Part shown: piece by piece, positions 32,360-41,106 of the stretch
How the letters are laid out: each line of letters starts with the position of its first letter
Position numbering within the stretch: position 1 is the first letter of the stretch
Assembly (NCBI GenBank): GCA_024223715.1
Contig: JAAEOA010000436.1
Span: 1 to 42,784 of the forward strand
Length of the DNA: 42,784 nucleotides
Direction: 5' to 3'
Source of the DNA: a bacterium
GTDB lineage: Bacteria > Krumholzibacteriota > Krumholzibacteriia > LZORAL124-64-63
Program-made: the position numbers and the translations under genes
The notes under the pieces: model-generated
Told to the model about the DNA's origin: nothing
Database searches by the model: none
Seen by the model: the letters and a program-made list of their open reading frames with translations, nothing else

Positions 32360-34267
32360 ATGAAAAACATTAAATTTGTTATCGCCTGCATCCTTGTCAC
32401 TATGTTGGCTACAACCTCGTTGGCCGCCACCATTACTTCAACAGCGCAAGGTGGCCTATGGTCCAGCCCTGCCAGTTGGCTTGGTGGTGTGGTGCCTGAC
32501 AATAATGATGATGTTGTTATTTCTGGACTTATTCAAATAGCCAACTACACGCATTGCCAGAACCTCAACATTGAAGCCGGGGGCACTCTAACAGGGGCCA
32601 CCACTTTCAATTCCCGGGTTTTATATGCCAATGGCAATGTCCACAACGCCGGATCCATCCTCAACGGCCAATATTCCCTGACCTTAAATGTTAGTGGCAA
32701 TTTGCACAATGAGGGTATTTGGAACATCTCTCTCACCAAAATTCAGGGTTTGGCGGACCGAACCATCAGCCAGACAGAAGGTGTCTGGTTCCAAACCGCT
32801 TTGATCATGGAAAGTGGCTATGACGGTCTGGTTCGGGTCATAACTCCTATTGTGCACAAGGGAGCGCTGGACATGACTGACGCTCTGATGATCCTTGAAG
32901 AAGACACCTCCCTTACCATTGACGGCGGCACTTTCGTCGGCAACATGCATGCAAATGGAAATGATCTCCATTTTCTCAATTTTGGCCGTATGCAGGACTG
33001 TGTCATTGATAACCCGGTTCTTACCGGCGATGCCAAGGCCGGCAATAATGTTGTTTTCACAAATCTTTTGACGGTCATGGACAGCCTGAAGAGCAGCTCC
33101 GGCGGTGGTGATGTCACCATCGAGGGTGATCTTCTCAACTATGGGTTGATCCGTCACAATGTTGGTAGCCTGGGCTTTCATGTTCACGGAGATATTGAAA
33201 ACCACGGTAACATCGATGCCCCCATATTGGACCTGGTTGGTGTCAATGCAGAACACCGCTTGAGCATGAGTGAAGATGCCATAATTGAATCATTTGTATC
33301 GCTATCCTATTTGGATCCTGCCACCTTGATCATAGAGACCCCGATACACAATGGGTTTTCACTGCATCTGGGTGTGGGAGACCTTGTCCTGGAACCTGGT
33401 TGCTCTTCTAATTTTGTCAGCATAGGCGCCTTTGACGCTCAGATTTTCGCCAATGGCAATGAAATCACTCCCAGTGAACTTGGCGATGGTATTGGTAAAA
33501 TCACAATCGACCAGGCCATCATTGCCGGTGAGGTTTTCCTTCAGGGAGAATGCCTTTTCACCGGAGGTCTGACCGTGGAAGCCGATGGAAGCATTGGAAG
33601 CTGGAGTTTTCCGCCACCAAACATAACTGTTGAGGGCCTTTTCCTGAATCGGGGATTGATCACCGATGGCCCTCAACCAGTTTTCATCACCGCACTCGGA
33701 GATATCCAAAACGATGGTTTTATGACCAATTCAGGTTTTGTCGTGGCCGGATCAGCCGACCAGAGTATCGGTACCGGTGATCACATCGATGCACAGGTTA
33801 CCATTGAATCGAACCTTGAAGCAGATTCCTACCAATGGTTCCTAAATGGTTCGCCAATATTTGGAGAAAACAACTCCACCCTCGATTTTTCATCACTTGG
33901 GCCGGGAGACTTCGGTGTATACCACTGTGTTGGCAACGGCCTGACTTCCCGATCCATCACCATTGATGCATCTCTGGCAACATCCGGAATTCCCGACGCC
34001 AATGTTTTTGCCACCCTGGAGCAGAACCACCCCAATCCATTCAACCCAAGCACCGAAATCTCTTTCAGCCTTCTTCAAGCCTCAGAAGTTTCTTTGGTGG
34101 TTTATGATCTGGCTGGCCGTCAGGTTCAAAGTCTGGTTCAAGGTCCCCGGGCGGCAGGACGCCATGTGGTCTCATGGCAGCCCAAAGATATTGCCAGCGG
34201 TACCTACTTTTATAAACTGAAGACCGAAGGGAACGTTCAGATCAAAAAATGTCTCCTGGTTAAATAG
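32360..34267 (+). CDS. Secreted repeat-rich surface protein with Ig and FlgD-like C-terminal domains
   Basis: The protein is about 635 residues. It has a signal peptide (to TTSLA), then TITSTAQGGLWSSPASWLGG, a phrase common at the start of secreted proteins with a beta-helical body. Residues 40-480 are repetitive, with Asn/Gly-rich strands such as GNVHNAGSIL, SGNLHNEGIWN, GDLLNYGLIRH and GDIENHGNID, as in a right-handed beta-helix. An Ig-like region (SYQWFLNGSPI, about 500-540) precedes the FlgD-like tail with QNHPNPFNPSTEISFSL, ending KKCLLVK. No catalytic motif is apparent. I place the start at the second ATG (32360), which has GAGGA upstream; ATG 32348 is possible. An adhesin or surface-coat role is a guess. 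Confidence 0.85.
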   Translation: MKNIKFVIACILVTMLATTSLAATITSTAQGGLWSSPASWLGGVVPDNNDDVVISGLIQIANYTHCQNLNIEAGGTLTGATTFNSRVLYANGNVHNAGSILNGQYSLTLNVSGNLHNEGIWNISLTKIQGLADRTISQTEGVWFQTALIMESGYDGLVRVITPIVHKGALDMTDALMILEEDTSLTIDGGTFVGNMHANGNDLHFLNFGRMQDCVIDNPVLTGDAKAGNNVVFTNLLTVMDSLKSSSGGGDVTIEGDLLNYGLIRHNVGSLGFHVHGDIENHGNIDAPILDLVGVNAEHRLSMSEDAIIESFVSLSYLDPATLIIETPIHNGFSLHLGVGDLVLEPGCSSNFVSIGAFDAQIFANGNEITPSELGDGIGKITIDQAIIAGEVFLQGECLFTGGLTVEADGSIGSWSFPPPNITVEGLFLNRGLITDGPQPVFITALGDIQNDGFMTNSGFVVAGSADQSIGTGDHIDAQVTIESNLEADSYQWFLNGSPIFGENNSTLDFSSLGPGDFGVYHCVGNGLTSRSITIDASLATSGIPDANVFATLEQNHPNPFNPSTEISFSLLQASEVSLVVYDLAGRQVQSLVQGPRAAGRHVVSWQPKDIASGTYFYKLKTEGNVQIKKCLLVK

Positions 34268-34299
34268 GCATTTTAATGAATAGAATTGAATAAAAATAA

Positions 34300-34347
34300 A
34301 GCTCGCGTTTTCCGAGAGGGATGATCCCAAACCGGAAAACGCGAGCT
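34300..34347. terminator. Bidirectional terminator
   Basis: A perfect 15-bp inverted repeat (AGCTCGCGTTTTCCG and its complement, 18-nt loop) lies between the convergent surface-protein and choice-of-anchor V genes, 33 and 28 nt from their stops. A/T-rich flanks on both sides allow use in both directions. Confidence 0.88.
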
Positions 34348-34374
34348 ATTTAATTAAACTCTGTATTTACACTT

Positions 34375-35256
34375 TTATCGTACCAGAGTCATGGAACGGG
34401 TTTCGTTCACATCTCCAGCCTGCATTCGGTAATAATAAGTTCCTGAAGGTACAGCCAGCCCCTGAGAGCTCAGACCATCCCAGTGGAATTCATGCTGCCC
34501 AATACCGTGCAAGCCGTTGGCCAGGTGTTTGACCAGACGACCATCAAGGCTGTAAATGGCAAGCCGAACCATTTGCGTCTCTTTCAAATCAAAGGCGATG
34601 GTGGTTCGGGGATTGAACGGGTTGGGGTAATTCTGGCGAAGTACGGCTGAAGCCACACTCTGGACCGGAGCAGCCGAAATATTGTCTTCACTCCAGGATT
34701 GGCTGATGGCATAAATGCGATCGCCGTTGGTGTTGAAGTTTCCGTTAGCTGCATTGCCTGCAATGTAGATGGTCGCATCACCGCTGCCGGTTTCAGGAGC
34801 ATTCCAACGAAGGGGCCAGGTCACTCCGCCGGTGGTACCGTTTTGGGAACCCGCCGAAGTCTGCTTCAAATAATCACGAGTTGCCGTGGAAGAAATCTGG
34901 GTATGGCTGGAAACATCAGTCAGAGATCCGATGGCTTGACCATCTTCACCAATAATGGTCAACTCAAACCCCCACCGGCTGGCCGAAGGGTCATCCAGGC
35001 TGACAGTCAGATCATAGGTTTGTCCAGCTTCATAAGTACTTTCAATTCCAGATACAGCCAGGGTACCCAAACCGGAATTCAAAGGAAAGGACGAATGACA
35101 GGCGGTACAGGTGCTCTCGCCTGGGGCATTAGTCCTGCCATTGGGTGGGCCACCGGAATAGGCTATGGCCAGACCGACATTTAAGCTTAGAACCAGGGCC
35201 AGGCAGATAACCAGGACCCATGTTCTTTTCAAATTAATTTTGATCTTCGTATTCAT
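34375..35256 (-). CDS. Choice-of-anchor V-like secreted protein with CxxCH and FlgD-like tail
   Basis: This 293-residue protein is counted from an ATG at 35256 with AAGGAG upstream. A signal peptide (about 1-32) is followed by SGGPPNGRTNAPGESTCTAC, whose CTACH is a CxxCH motif that could bind one c-type haem or a metal. Residues 60-190 match reelin/choice-of-anchor V domains (TYEAGQTYDLTVSLDDPSAS, RWGFELTIIGEDG, then RWNAPETGSGDATIYIAGNA). The tail is FlgD-like with QNYPNPFNPRTTIAFDL, ending RSMTLVR. Proteins of this kind are often found in FCB-group bacteria with many secreted haem proteins. The function is unknown. The region upstream (35257-35454) holds no gene I can support, and no clear promoter was found. 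Confidence 0.85.
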   Translation of the reverse strand: MNTKIKINLKRTWVLVICLALVLSLNVGLAIAYSGGPPNGRTNAPGESTCTACHSSFPLNSGLGTLAVSGIESTYEAGQTYDLTVSLDDPSASRWGFELTIIGEDGQAIGSLTDVSSHTQISSTATRDYLKQTSAGSQNGTTGGVTWPLRWNAPETGSGDATIYIAGNAANGNFNTNGDRIYAISQSWSEDNISAAPVQSVASAVLRQNYPNPFNPRTTIAFDLKETQMVRLAIYSLDGRLVKHLANGLHGIGQHEFHWDGLSSQGLAVPSGTYYYRMQAGDVNETRSMTLVR

Positions 35257-35454
35257 GGTTTCTCTCCTTAGCGATAGGTTAAGAAATAGCTGAAAGCGCC
35301 CCCTGCCCCAGAATGGAGTATGTACCGTCAAAATACCACATTTCAGACTATTTTTGTATACTTTCTTAAAAACCAACAAAAATGACAGTAGCCTGCTTCA
35401 TTCAAAATCATTGAGCCCTTCAGGCATAACCCTTGCGAATCTTTCTTCAGGGAT

Positions 35455-35673
35455 ATGCATCCGCACCAAAGGCCGTTCATCCCCAAAACCGGAAATCAGG
35501 GACAAATGGGGTCATCGCTTACCCATAACTCCAAAAGAGATGGACAGGATGACAAAAACGCCCTCAATCCGTATCAATATTATAGACAACCTTTTACCAC
35601 AGGTTGGCAAGATAACGGTCAATGGATTCGGAACGATGGATACGGGAACCAATGGTTCCAGGGGTCCAAATAA
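35455..35673 (+). CDS. Possible 72-residue small protein, Gln/Asn/Gly/aromatic-rich
   Basis: An ATG (35455) with AGGG just upstream opens a 72-codon frame ending 50 nt before the DUF444 gene. The N-terminal half is polar; the C-terminal half is rich in Tyr, Trp, Gln, Asn and Gly (YQYYRQPFTTGWQDNGQW, then DGYGNQWFQGSK). This composition is unusual for a chance frame. I see no signal peptide or helix. It may be the first, small gene of the kinase module or simply open leader sequence. An overlapping longer frame at 35354 has less protein-like composition. Confidence 0.33.
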   Translation: MHPHQRPFIPKTGNQGQMGSSLTHNSKRDGQDDKNALNPYQYYRQPFTTGWQDNGQWIRNDGYGNQWFQGSK

Positions 35674-35723
35674 TAAACCACTGTCACAGATTGGCTGGGA
35701 CGGTATAAACGGAAAACAGAGCC

Positions 35724-37127
35724 ATGAATAACAAGCTCATAACTTTACTGGCTGAACTCAAGGCCGCCGGATTGTCTCCCGAAAGGGAGGCCCGGTTGCG
35801 CCGTGAGCTCGAAGGTGGTCTGGAACATCCGCCTATTCCCGGTGACATCGAACCTGTATTCACCGAAGGCGTAAATGTCATCCGCGAAGTCATCAACAAT
35901 CCTTACAAATTTGCCGACCTCAGTTTTCTGCAGGACATGCCTTCACCCGTGGTCAGTATGGCCTCACAAATGGGCACTCTGGAAGACCTGATGGAACGGG
36001 ATAACAAGCGCGAAGAAGATGGCTTCCCGCGCAAAATCCGTATCGGGAAATTGGCCAAGGCTACGCGCAAGGGTCAGAAAGTTATTGTCGTGCCCACTAC
36101 GGTGGAAGAAAAGTTCATGCACGACCCCAATTTCAGTGAAGAGGAAGAAGGCGGCGGCGGTGCAGGCGGCTGTGGTGAAGGCGAAGAAGGCGAAGTAATT
36201 GGCGAGCAGCCCGTGCGACCTCAGGAAGGTGAAGGCGAAGGCACCGGACCTGGCGGTGGCGACGGTGAAAACCACGAGATGGAAAGCAATGCCTACGATC
36301 TGGGTAAAATTCTCACCGAACAATTCAGCCTGCCCAACCTTGAAAACAAAGGCAAGAAACGCAGCCTGACTCGATACACCTACGACATGACCGACCGAAA
36401 CCGGGGTTTTGGCCAGCTTCTGGACAAGAAAGCCACCCTGCGGCAAATAGTGGAAACTAACATTGCCCTTGGCAGAGTCAAAGGCAACGAACCGGTCGAT
36501 CCATCGGAATTCATGATCGCGCCTCGAGATAAAGTTTACCGCATTCTGTCCAAAGAAAAAGACTATGAATCTCAGGCCATGATTTTCTTCCTGCGCGATT
36601 ATTCGGGCAGCATGAGTGGCAAACCCACCGAAGTGGTCGTCGCTCAGCATGTCATGATTTATTCCTGGATTTTGTATCAGTACGAAGGACAGGTGGAATC
36701 AAGATTCATCTTGCACGATACCGAGGCTAAGGAAGTAGAAGACTTCTACACTTACCACAACAGTCGTGTGGCTGGTGGAACTAAAGTTTCCAGTGCCTTT
36801 AAAATGGTCAATGAAATCGTGAAAAAGGAAAATCTGGCACAGGATTACAACATTTATGTTTTCCACGGTACCGACGGCGACGACTGGGATACCGAAGGCA
36901 AGGAGAGCCTGCCCGAAATCGAAAAAATGCTCGCTTATACCAACCGTTTGGGCGTGACCATTGCTGAAAACAGTTACGGATCAAGCGGCAATACGGAAGT
37001 GGAAAAGTACCTGAAAAAATCAGGTTTGCTGGAAAAAAAGAAAAACAAAATCCGCCTTGATGTGATGACGGAGAACGCTGAAGAGCCCCGAATCATTGAA
37101 GGCATCCGCAAATTGATGAGTGAATAG
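35724..37127 (+). CDS. yeaH: DUF444 family protein (YeaH-like) with von Willebrand A-like domain
   Basis: This 467-residue protein matches YeaH. The N-terminal half has KIRIGKLAKATRKGQKVIVV and a long acidic glycine-rich linker (EEEEGGGGAGGCGEGEEGEV onward, about 140-190). The C-terminal half is a VWA-like fold with the metal-site motif DYSGSMSG (about 292-299) and HGTDGDDWDTEG. YeaH partners with PrkA/YeaG and SpoVR in nutrient-stress responses. The linker is longer and more acidic than I recall for E. coli. SpoVR begins 7 nt after its stop, so the three genes to 41072 form one operon. Confidence 0.92.
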   Translation: MNNKLITLLAELKAAGLSPEREARLRRELEGGLEHPPIPGDIEPVFTEGVNVIREVINNPYKFADLSFLQDMPSPVVSMASQMGTLEDLMERDNKREEDGFPRKIRIGKLAKATRKGQKVIVVPTTVEEKFMHDPNFSEEEEGGGGAGGCGEGEEGEVIGEQPVRPQEGEGEGTGPGGGDGENHEMESNAYDLGKILTEQFSLPNLENKGKKRSLTRYTYDMTDRNRGFGQLLDKKATLRQIVETNIALGRVKGNEPVDPSEFMIAPRDKVYRILSKEKDYESQAMIFFLRDYSGSMSGKPTEVVVAQHVMIYSWILYQYEGQVESRFILHDTEAKEVEDFYTYHNSRVAGGTKVSSAFKMVNEIVKKENLAQDYNIYVFHGTDGDDWDTEGKESLPEIEKMLAYTNRLGVTIAENSYGSSGNTEVEKYLKKSGLLEKKKNKIRLDVMTENAEEPRIIEGIRKLMSE

Positions 37128-37134
37128 AGGCATC

Positions 37135-38787
37135 ATGCAATTGGTCGACCAACATACCAAATCGATAATGGAAGGCTGCAAAGAGCGAGCTCGCGACGCC
37201 GGCCTCAGTTTTGACGATGAAAGCCTCGAATATATTGTCACCAACCGCGACATGATTGAGCTTTCTCCCAAAGTCATGATTCCCACAATGTATGACTTCT
37301 GGGTTCACGATGTTGATGTTCTCAAAGGCAAAGGCCAGTACGAACTGTACCCGGGCAATCCTTATGAAACAGTCATCAATACTCGCCCGGCCATCAGTTT
37401 TTACAATGATAACAACCCCGACTGGCTAAACGTGATGATTTTTTATCACGTAATTGGACACATCGACTTCTTCCAGAACAACCTGTATTTCAGACATACC
37501 TGGGACGACGACTTTGCCGGTCAAGCTCTGGCCGACAAACGAACCATCGCCACCTTGCGCAGTGAAAAAGGCCGCTGGTTGGACTATGTAATAGAATTCA
37601 GCCGAGGCGTTGACAATCTGGTCAACTATTACGGTTTGCTCAGTAAGCTGAATCGCAACGAAAACACGGAACAGACTTCGCGCTTGAACTACTACCTCGA
37701 TGTTTTCCTTCAAGATGAAAAGAAGGTTCGCATAAATGAGTACGTAGGCGAAGTGGAACGTTATAACAAGTGCCTGAAAGAACACGGCGAAAACGGTGAA
37801 GAAGAGTATTTCAAAGCGGTGTATCAGCAGCACCCCGAATTTGCCGCCATGTTCGAGAAAAACGCCAGCAAAGAAATACCTCAGGGCGACGACGTGATGG
37901 ACTTCCTTATGGACCACAGTGAATTCATCAACCGTGAAGAGAACCTGTGGATGAAAACCGTGATGCAGATTGTGCGCAATACTTCATTGTATTTCCAACC
38001 CCAGATTCGCACAAAAATCATGAATGAAGGCTGGGCCAGTTACTGGCATGAAACACTCTTCATGCGCGACGATAGAATTGCCGGTCACGAAGTGGATTTC
38101 GCCCGGGTCAACAGTGCGGTTACTGCCATGCCGAAAGTAGGCTTGAACCCCTACGCCCTGGGCATGCGCATGATGTATTACATCGAAGAGGCGGCCAACA
38201 AAGGCCGGTACAGTCGTGAGTTTTTGAACATCAACAATTCTGACAGCCGCAAAAATTTCGATAAAAATCTGGATATTGGAAAGGAAGCCATCTTCAAGGT
38301 GCGCGAAAATCTGAACGATTTTCTCTTTGTTAATCAGTTCATCGAACAGGATTTTCTGGACCATCACAACCTCTTTGTGGCGGACAAAGTCCTGGATGAA
38401 CAACGAATGGTCTGGCGCTGGTACATCAAAAGCCGCAATGCCGAGGACTACAAAAACATGGTAAAAGATTCGCTCTACCATCCGCCTCACATAACGGTGG
38501 ATCTGGACAAGACCGGTCAGGATGCCCTGTATCTGACTCATCATTTTGAAGGCAAGCCGCTACTGAAAGACTTTATCGGCAATACCATGATGGGAATAGA
38601 ATATCTGTGGGGCGGCAAAACCATGCTCGAAACCACTGAAGTCAAATCAATCAAAAAGCCGGACCAGCAACCGACCCTGCCCGGCATGCCTCCACCAGCT
38701 GGTGAAATCGAGGCGGAACCGGAGATCGTATGGCAACGCGTGCGTCACACTATGAAAGATCGAAAACTGAGCAAGGGATTGATCTGA
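37135..38787 (+). CDS. spoVR: SpoVR family protein (YcgB-like)
   Basis: The protein is about 550 residues from the ATG at 37135 (AGAGG upstream); a GTG at 37120 overlapping the DUF444 gene is also possible. It has the family's conserved blocks: MIPTMYDFWVHDVDVLKGKG, FYHVIGHIDFFQNNLYF with its HxxxH-like set, and IMNEGWASYWHETLFMRDD. These conserved His/Glu/Asp residues suggest a metal site, but no enzyme activity is established to my knowledge. The name comes from Bacillus spore cortex formation, yet the gene is widespread in non-sporulating bacteria with PrkA and DUF444. The second PrkA gene starts 2 nt after its stop, so translation is coupled. Confidence 0.93.
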   Translation: MQLVDQHTKSIMEGCKERARDAGLSFDDESLEYIVTNRDMIELSPKVMIPTMYDFWVHDVDVLKGKGQYELYPGNPYETVINTRPAISFYNDNNPDWLNVMIFYHVIGHIDFFQNNLYFRHTWDDDFAGQALADKRTIATLRSEKGRWLDYVIEFSRGVDNLVNYYGLLSKLNRNENTEQTSRLNYYLDVFLQDEKKVRINEYVGEVERYNKCLKEHGENGEEEYFKAVYQQHPEFAAMFEKNASKEIPQGDDVMDFLMDHSEFINREENLWMKTVMQIVRNTSLYFQPQIRTKIMNEGWASYWHETLFMRDDRIAGHEVDFARVNSAVTAMPKVGLNPYALGMRMMYYIEEAANKGRYSREFLNINNSDSRKNFDKNLDIGKEAIFKVRENLNDFLFVNQFIEQDFLDHHNLFVADKVLDEQRMVWRWYIKSRNAEDYKNMVKDSLYHPPHITVDLDKTGQDALYLTHHFEGKPLLKDFIGNTMMGIEYLWGGKTMLETTEVKSIKKPDQQPTLPGMPPPAGEIEAEPEIVWQRVRHTMKDRKLSKGLI

Positions 38788-38789
38788 AC

Positions 38790-41072
38790 ATGGAACACAT
38801 TAACAAGGCCATGGACAACCTGCGGGAAAACCAGCGCGGCAGCAATCACGCCCGCACCCTTACTTTTGAAGAATTTCTGGCCCAGTTGCGAGAGCACCCC
38901 GCACGTCACATACGTAATGTGCATCAGGTTTTTCACGATATGGTTCACAGTTATGTGGGTAGTGGAAACGACGAATATCCGGAAGATCCGGAATCGATCC
39001 ACTTCATCAATTACAACTTTAAGCATTTGTTTGTGGACAATACCGACAATCCGTTTTTTGCCGACCGGATTTTTGCCAATCGTTTGATGAACATGATTGA
39101 AGGCTTTCGGGGCAGCGCCCAACAAAACAAAATTTTCATTTTCGACGGTCCTCCGGGCTGCGGAAAAAGCATTTTCCTGAACAACCTGTTGCAACGGTTT
39201 GAAGAATACGCCAACAGTGAAGAGGGCTGTCGTTACGAAACTGTTTGGCGCCTTGATCGCGATGTGCTCGGATACTTACCCGATGAACAAGCCTCACCTG
39301 TATTGGAAAAACTGGCAAAACTCATTGAATCCGGCGAAGGCGGCAAGGGTGCCGACCTGGCTCCTCAGCCACGCCTGCGTCAGGGATTTGTAGAAGTGCC
39401 CTGCCCCAGTCATGACAACCCATTGCTGATGATTCCCAAAGACCAACGTCCGGCTTTTCTGGACAATCTCTTTGAGAGTGATGAGTTCAAATGGAACCTC
39501 AGCTATGGCAAGGAATATGATTGGGTATTCAAGGATTCGTCCTGCACTATCTGCACTTCCCTGTATCAGGCACTGGTCAATAAGTTGGGCGACCCGGCAG
39601 ACGTTTTTAAAATGATTCATGCCCGACCGTTCCAATTCAACCGACGCCTTGGCGAAGGCATCACCGTATTTAATCCTGGTGACCGTTCCAACCGTCAGTT
39701 GGTTCAGAGCAATCCGCAACTGCAGAAACGCATCAGCATGACTTTGCAGGACAGCAATCAGGTCCGGTATCTTTTCTCGCGTTTTGCCCGCACCAACAAC
39801 GGCATTTACGCCCTGATGGATATCAAAGGTCACAATAAGGACCGGCTTATGGACCTGCACAACATCATTAGTGATGGTGTGCATAAGGTTGATGAAATTG
39901 AAGAGAATGTGAACTCCCTCTTCCTTGGGGTTATGAACCCGGAAGACAATAAAAACATTCGCGGTTTCCAATCTCTTACTGACCGCATTGAATTCATCAA
40001 TATTGCTTACGTACTTGACTCGGCCACGGAAGTTGAAATTTATCGCAAGACTTATGGCCATCATATTGGCGAGAATTTCCTGCCACGGGTTTTGGAAAAC
40101 TTTGCCCGGGTGATTATCAGTAGCCGTCTGCATGAAAACTCCAAAGCCATGGCCGACTGGATTGAAGATCCCGACAAGTACAAGCTTTATTGCGATGAGA
40201 ATCTGCATCTGCTGAAAATGTCAATTTACACGGGCGTCATTCCCAAGTGGCTCGATGAAGAGGACCGCAAAGCCTTCACTGCCAAACGCCGTCGCAAAAT
40301 TATTGCCGAAGCCGAAAACGAAGGTGATCAGGGTTTCAGCGGACGCGATGCCATCGATATTTTTGGAGATTTGCTTGGCAGTACCAAAGGTGATGGCGAA
40401 CTGATCACCATGGACACTCTGTGTAACTTTTTCACAAAAAGCCGGCCCGAGCTGGCCAAAAAACTTCCCCAGGAATTTCTGCAGAGCCTGCGCCGCATGT
40501 ATAATTATCAAATTCTTCAGGAAGTAAAAGAATCACTTTATTACTACAACGAAGAACAGATCAGCCGGGATATTAAGAACTATCTCTTTGCCCTTAACTA
40601 CGACCAGGGATCATCAGCTGTCTCTACCTACACGGGTGACAAACTTGAAATTGGCGAGACTTTCTTTGCTGCTATTGAAGACCACCTGCTTGGCGCCGAT
40701 GTGCGCGAAGGCCGTCGCCAGGAATTCCGCGAAGAAACCCAACGAGAATACACTTCACGCACTTTGACCCAGGAAATCATGGTCGAAGAAAAAGACATCA
40801 TCGATACCGTATTGTTCAAATCTTTGCACGACCGCTATGTATTCAGCCTGAAGGAGAAAGTCTTGGAACCATTCCTGCAAAACAGTAATTTCCGTCGCGC
40901 CCTGAAAGACTTTGGTACCGACGAATTCAAAACCTACGACCAGAAAATACGGGAAGATGTATCGTATCTTATCGCCAATTTGTGCGACTCGTACGGGTAC
41001 AACGAGCAAGGTGCACGTGAAGTCTGCATTTACGTTGTGGACAATAATCTGGCTGAGGAATTTGTGGAGTAG
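38790..41072 (+). CDS. prkA: PrkA family AAA+ serine protein kinase, paralogue 2 (760 aa)
   Basis: This 760-residue protein is counted from the ATG just after the SpoVR stop. Residues 20-110 form an extra helical N-terminal region (LTFEEFLAQLREHPARHIRN). Walker A is GPPGCGKS (120-127), followed by a PrkA AAA+ core with LMDIKGHNKDRLMDLHNIIS in the sensor region. It has a CSTICTS-like segment written SSCTICTSLYQALVNKLG that differs from paralogue 1. Residues beyond about 480 form the PrkA C-terminal domain, ending AREVCIYVVDNNLAEEFVE. It differs clearly from paralogue 1 in length and motif wording, so the two diverged long ago. Being in the DUF444-SpoVR operon, it is the likely direct partner of those proteins. 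The gene has no T-tract terminator after it. Confidence 0.92.
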   Translation: MEHINKAMDNLRENQRGSNHARTLTFEEFLAQLREHPARHIRNVHQVFHDMVHSYVGSGNDEYPEDPESIHFINYNFKHLFVDNTDNPFFADRIFANRLMNMIEGFRGSAQQNKIFIFDGPPGCGKSIFLNNLLQRFEEYANSEEGCRYETVWRLDRDVLGYLPDEQASPVLEKLAKLIESGEGGKGADLAPQPRLRQGFVEVPCPSHDNPLLMIPKDQRPAFLDNLFESDEFKWNLSYGKEYDWVFKDSSCTICTSLYQALVNKLGDPADVFKMIHARPFQFNRRLGEGITVFNPGDRSNRQLVQSNPQLQKRISMTLQDSNQVRYLFSRFARTNNGIYALMDIKGHNKDRLMDLHNIISDGVHKVDEIEENVNSLFLGVMNPEDNKNIRGFQSLTDRIEFINIAYVLDSATEVEIYRKTYGHHIGENFLPRVLENFARVIISSRLHENSKAMADWIEDPDKYKLYCDENLHLLKMSIYTGVIPKWLDEEDRKAFTAKRRRKIIAEAENEGDQGFSGRDAIDIFGDLLGSTKGDGELITMDTLCNFFTKSRPELAKKLPQEFLQSLRRMYNYQILQEVKESLYYYNEEQISRDIKNYLFALNYDQGSSAVSTYTGDKLEIGETFFAAIEDHLLGADVREGRRQEFREETQREYTSRTLTQEIMVEEKDIIDTVLFKSLHDRYVFSLKEKVLEPFLQNSNFRRALKDFGTDEFKTYDQKIREDVSYLIANLCDSYGYNEQGAREVCIYVVDNNLAEEFVE

Positions 41073-41106
41073 GTTTGAATTGGAGCTTGTTTGAAGTGGA
41101 GATGGC

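Noticed and set aside
35354-35731. 125-codon frame overlapping the small ORF before DUF444
   Set aside because: It lacks a good ribosome-binding site, its composition looks random, and it runs into the start of the DUF444 gene.
39294-40208. 304-codon open frame antisense to prkA paralogue 2
   Set aside because: It is a shadow of the strong PrkA frame on the plus strand, has no ribosome-binding site, and its composition is not protein-like.
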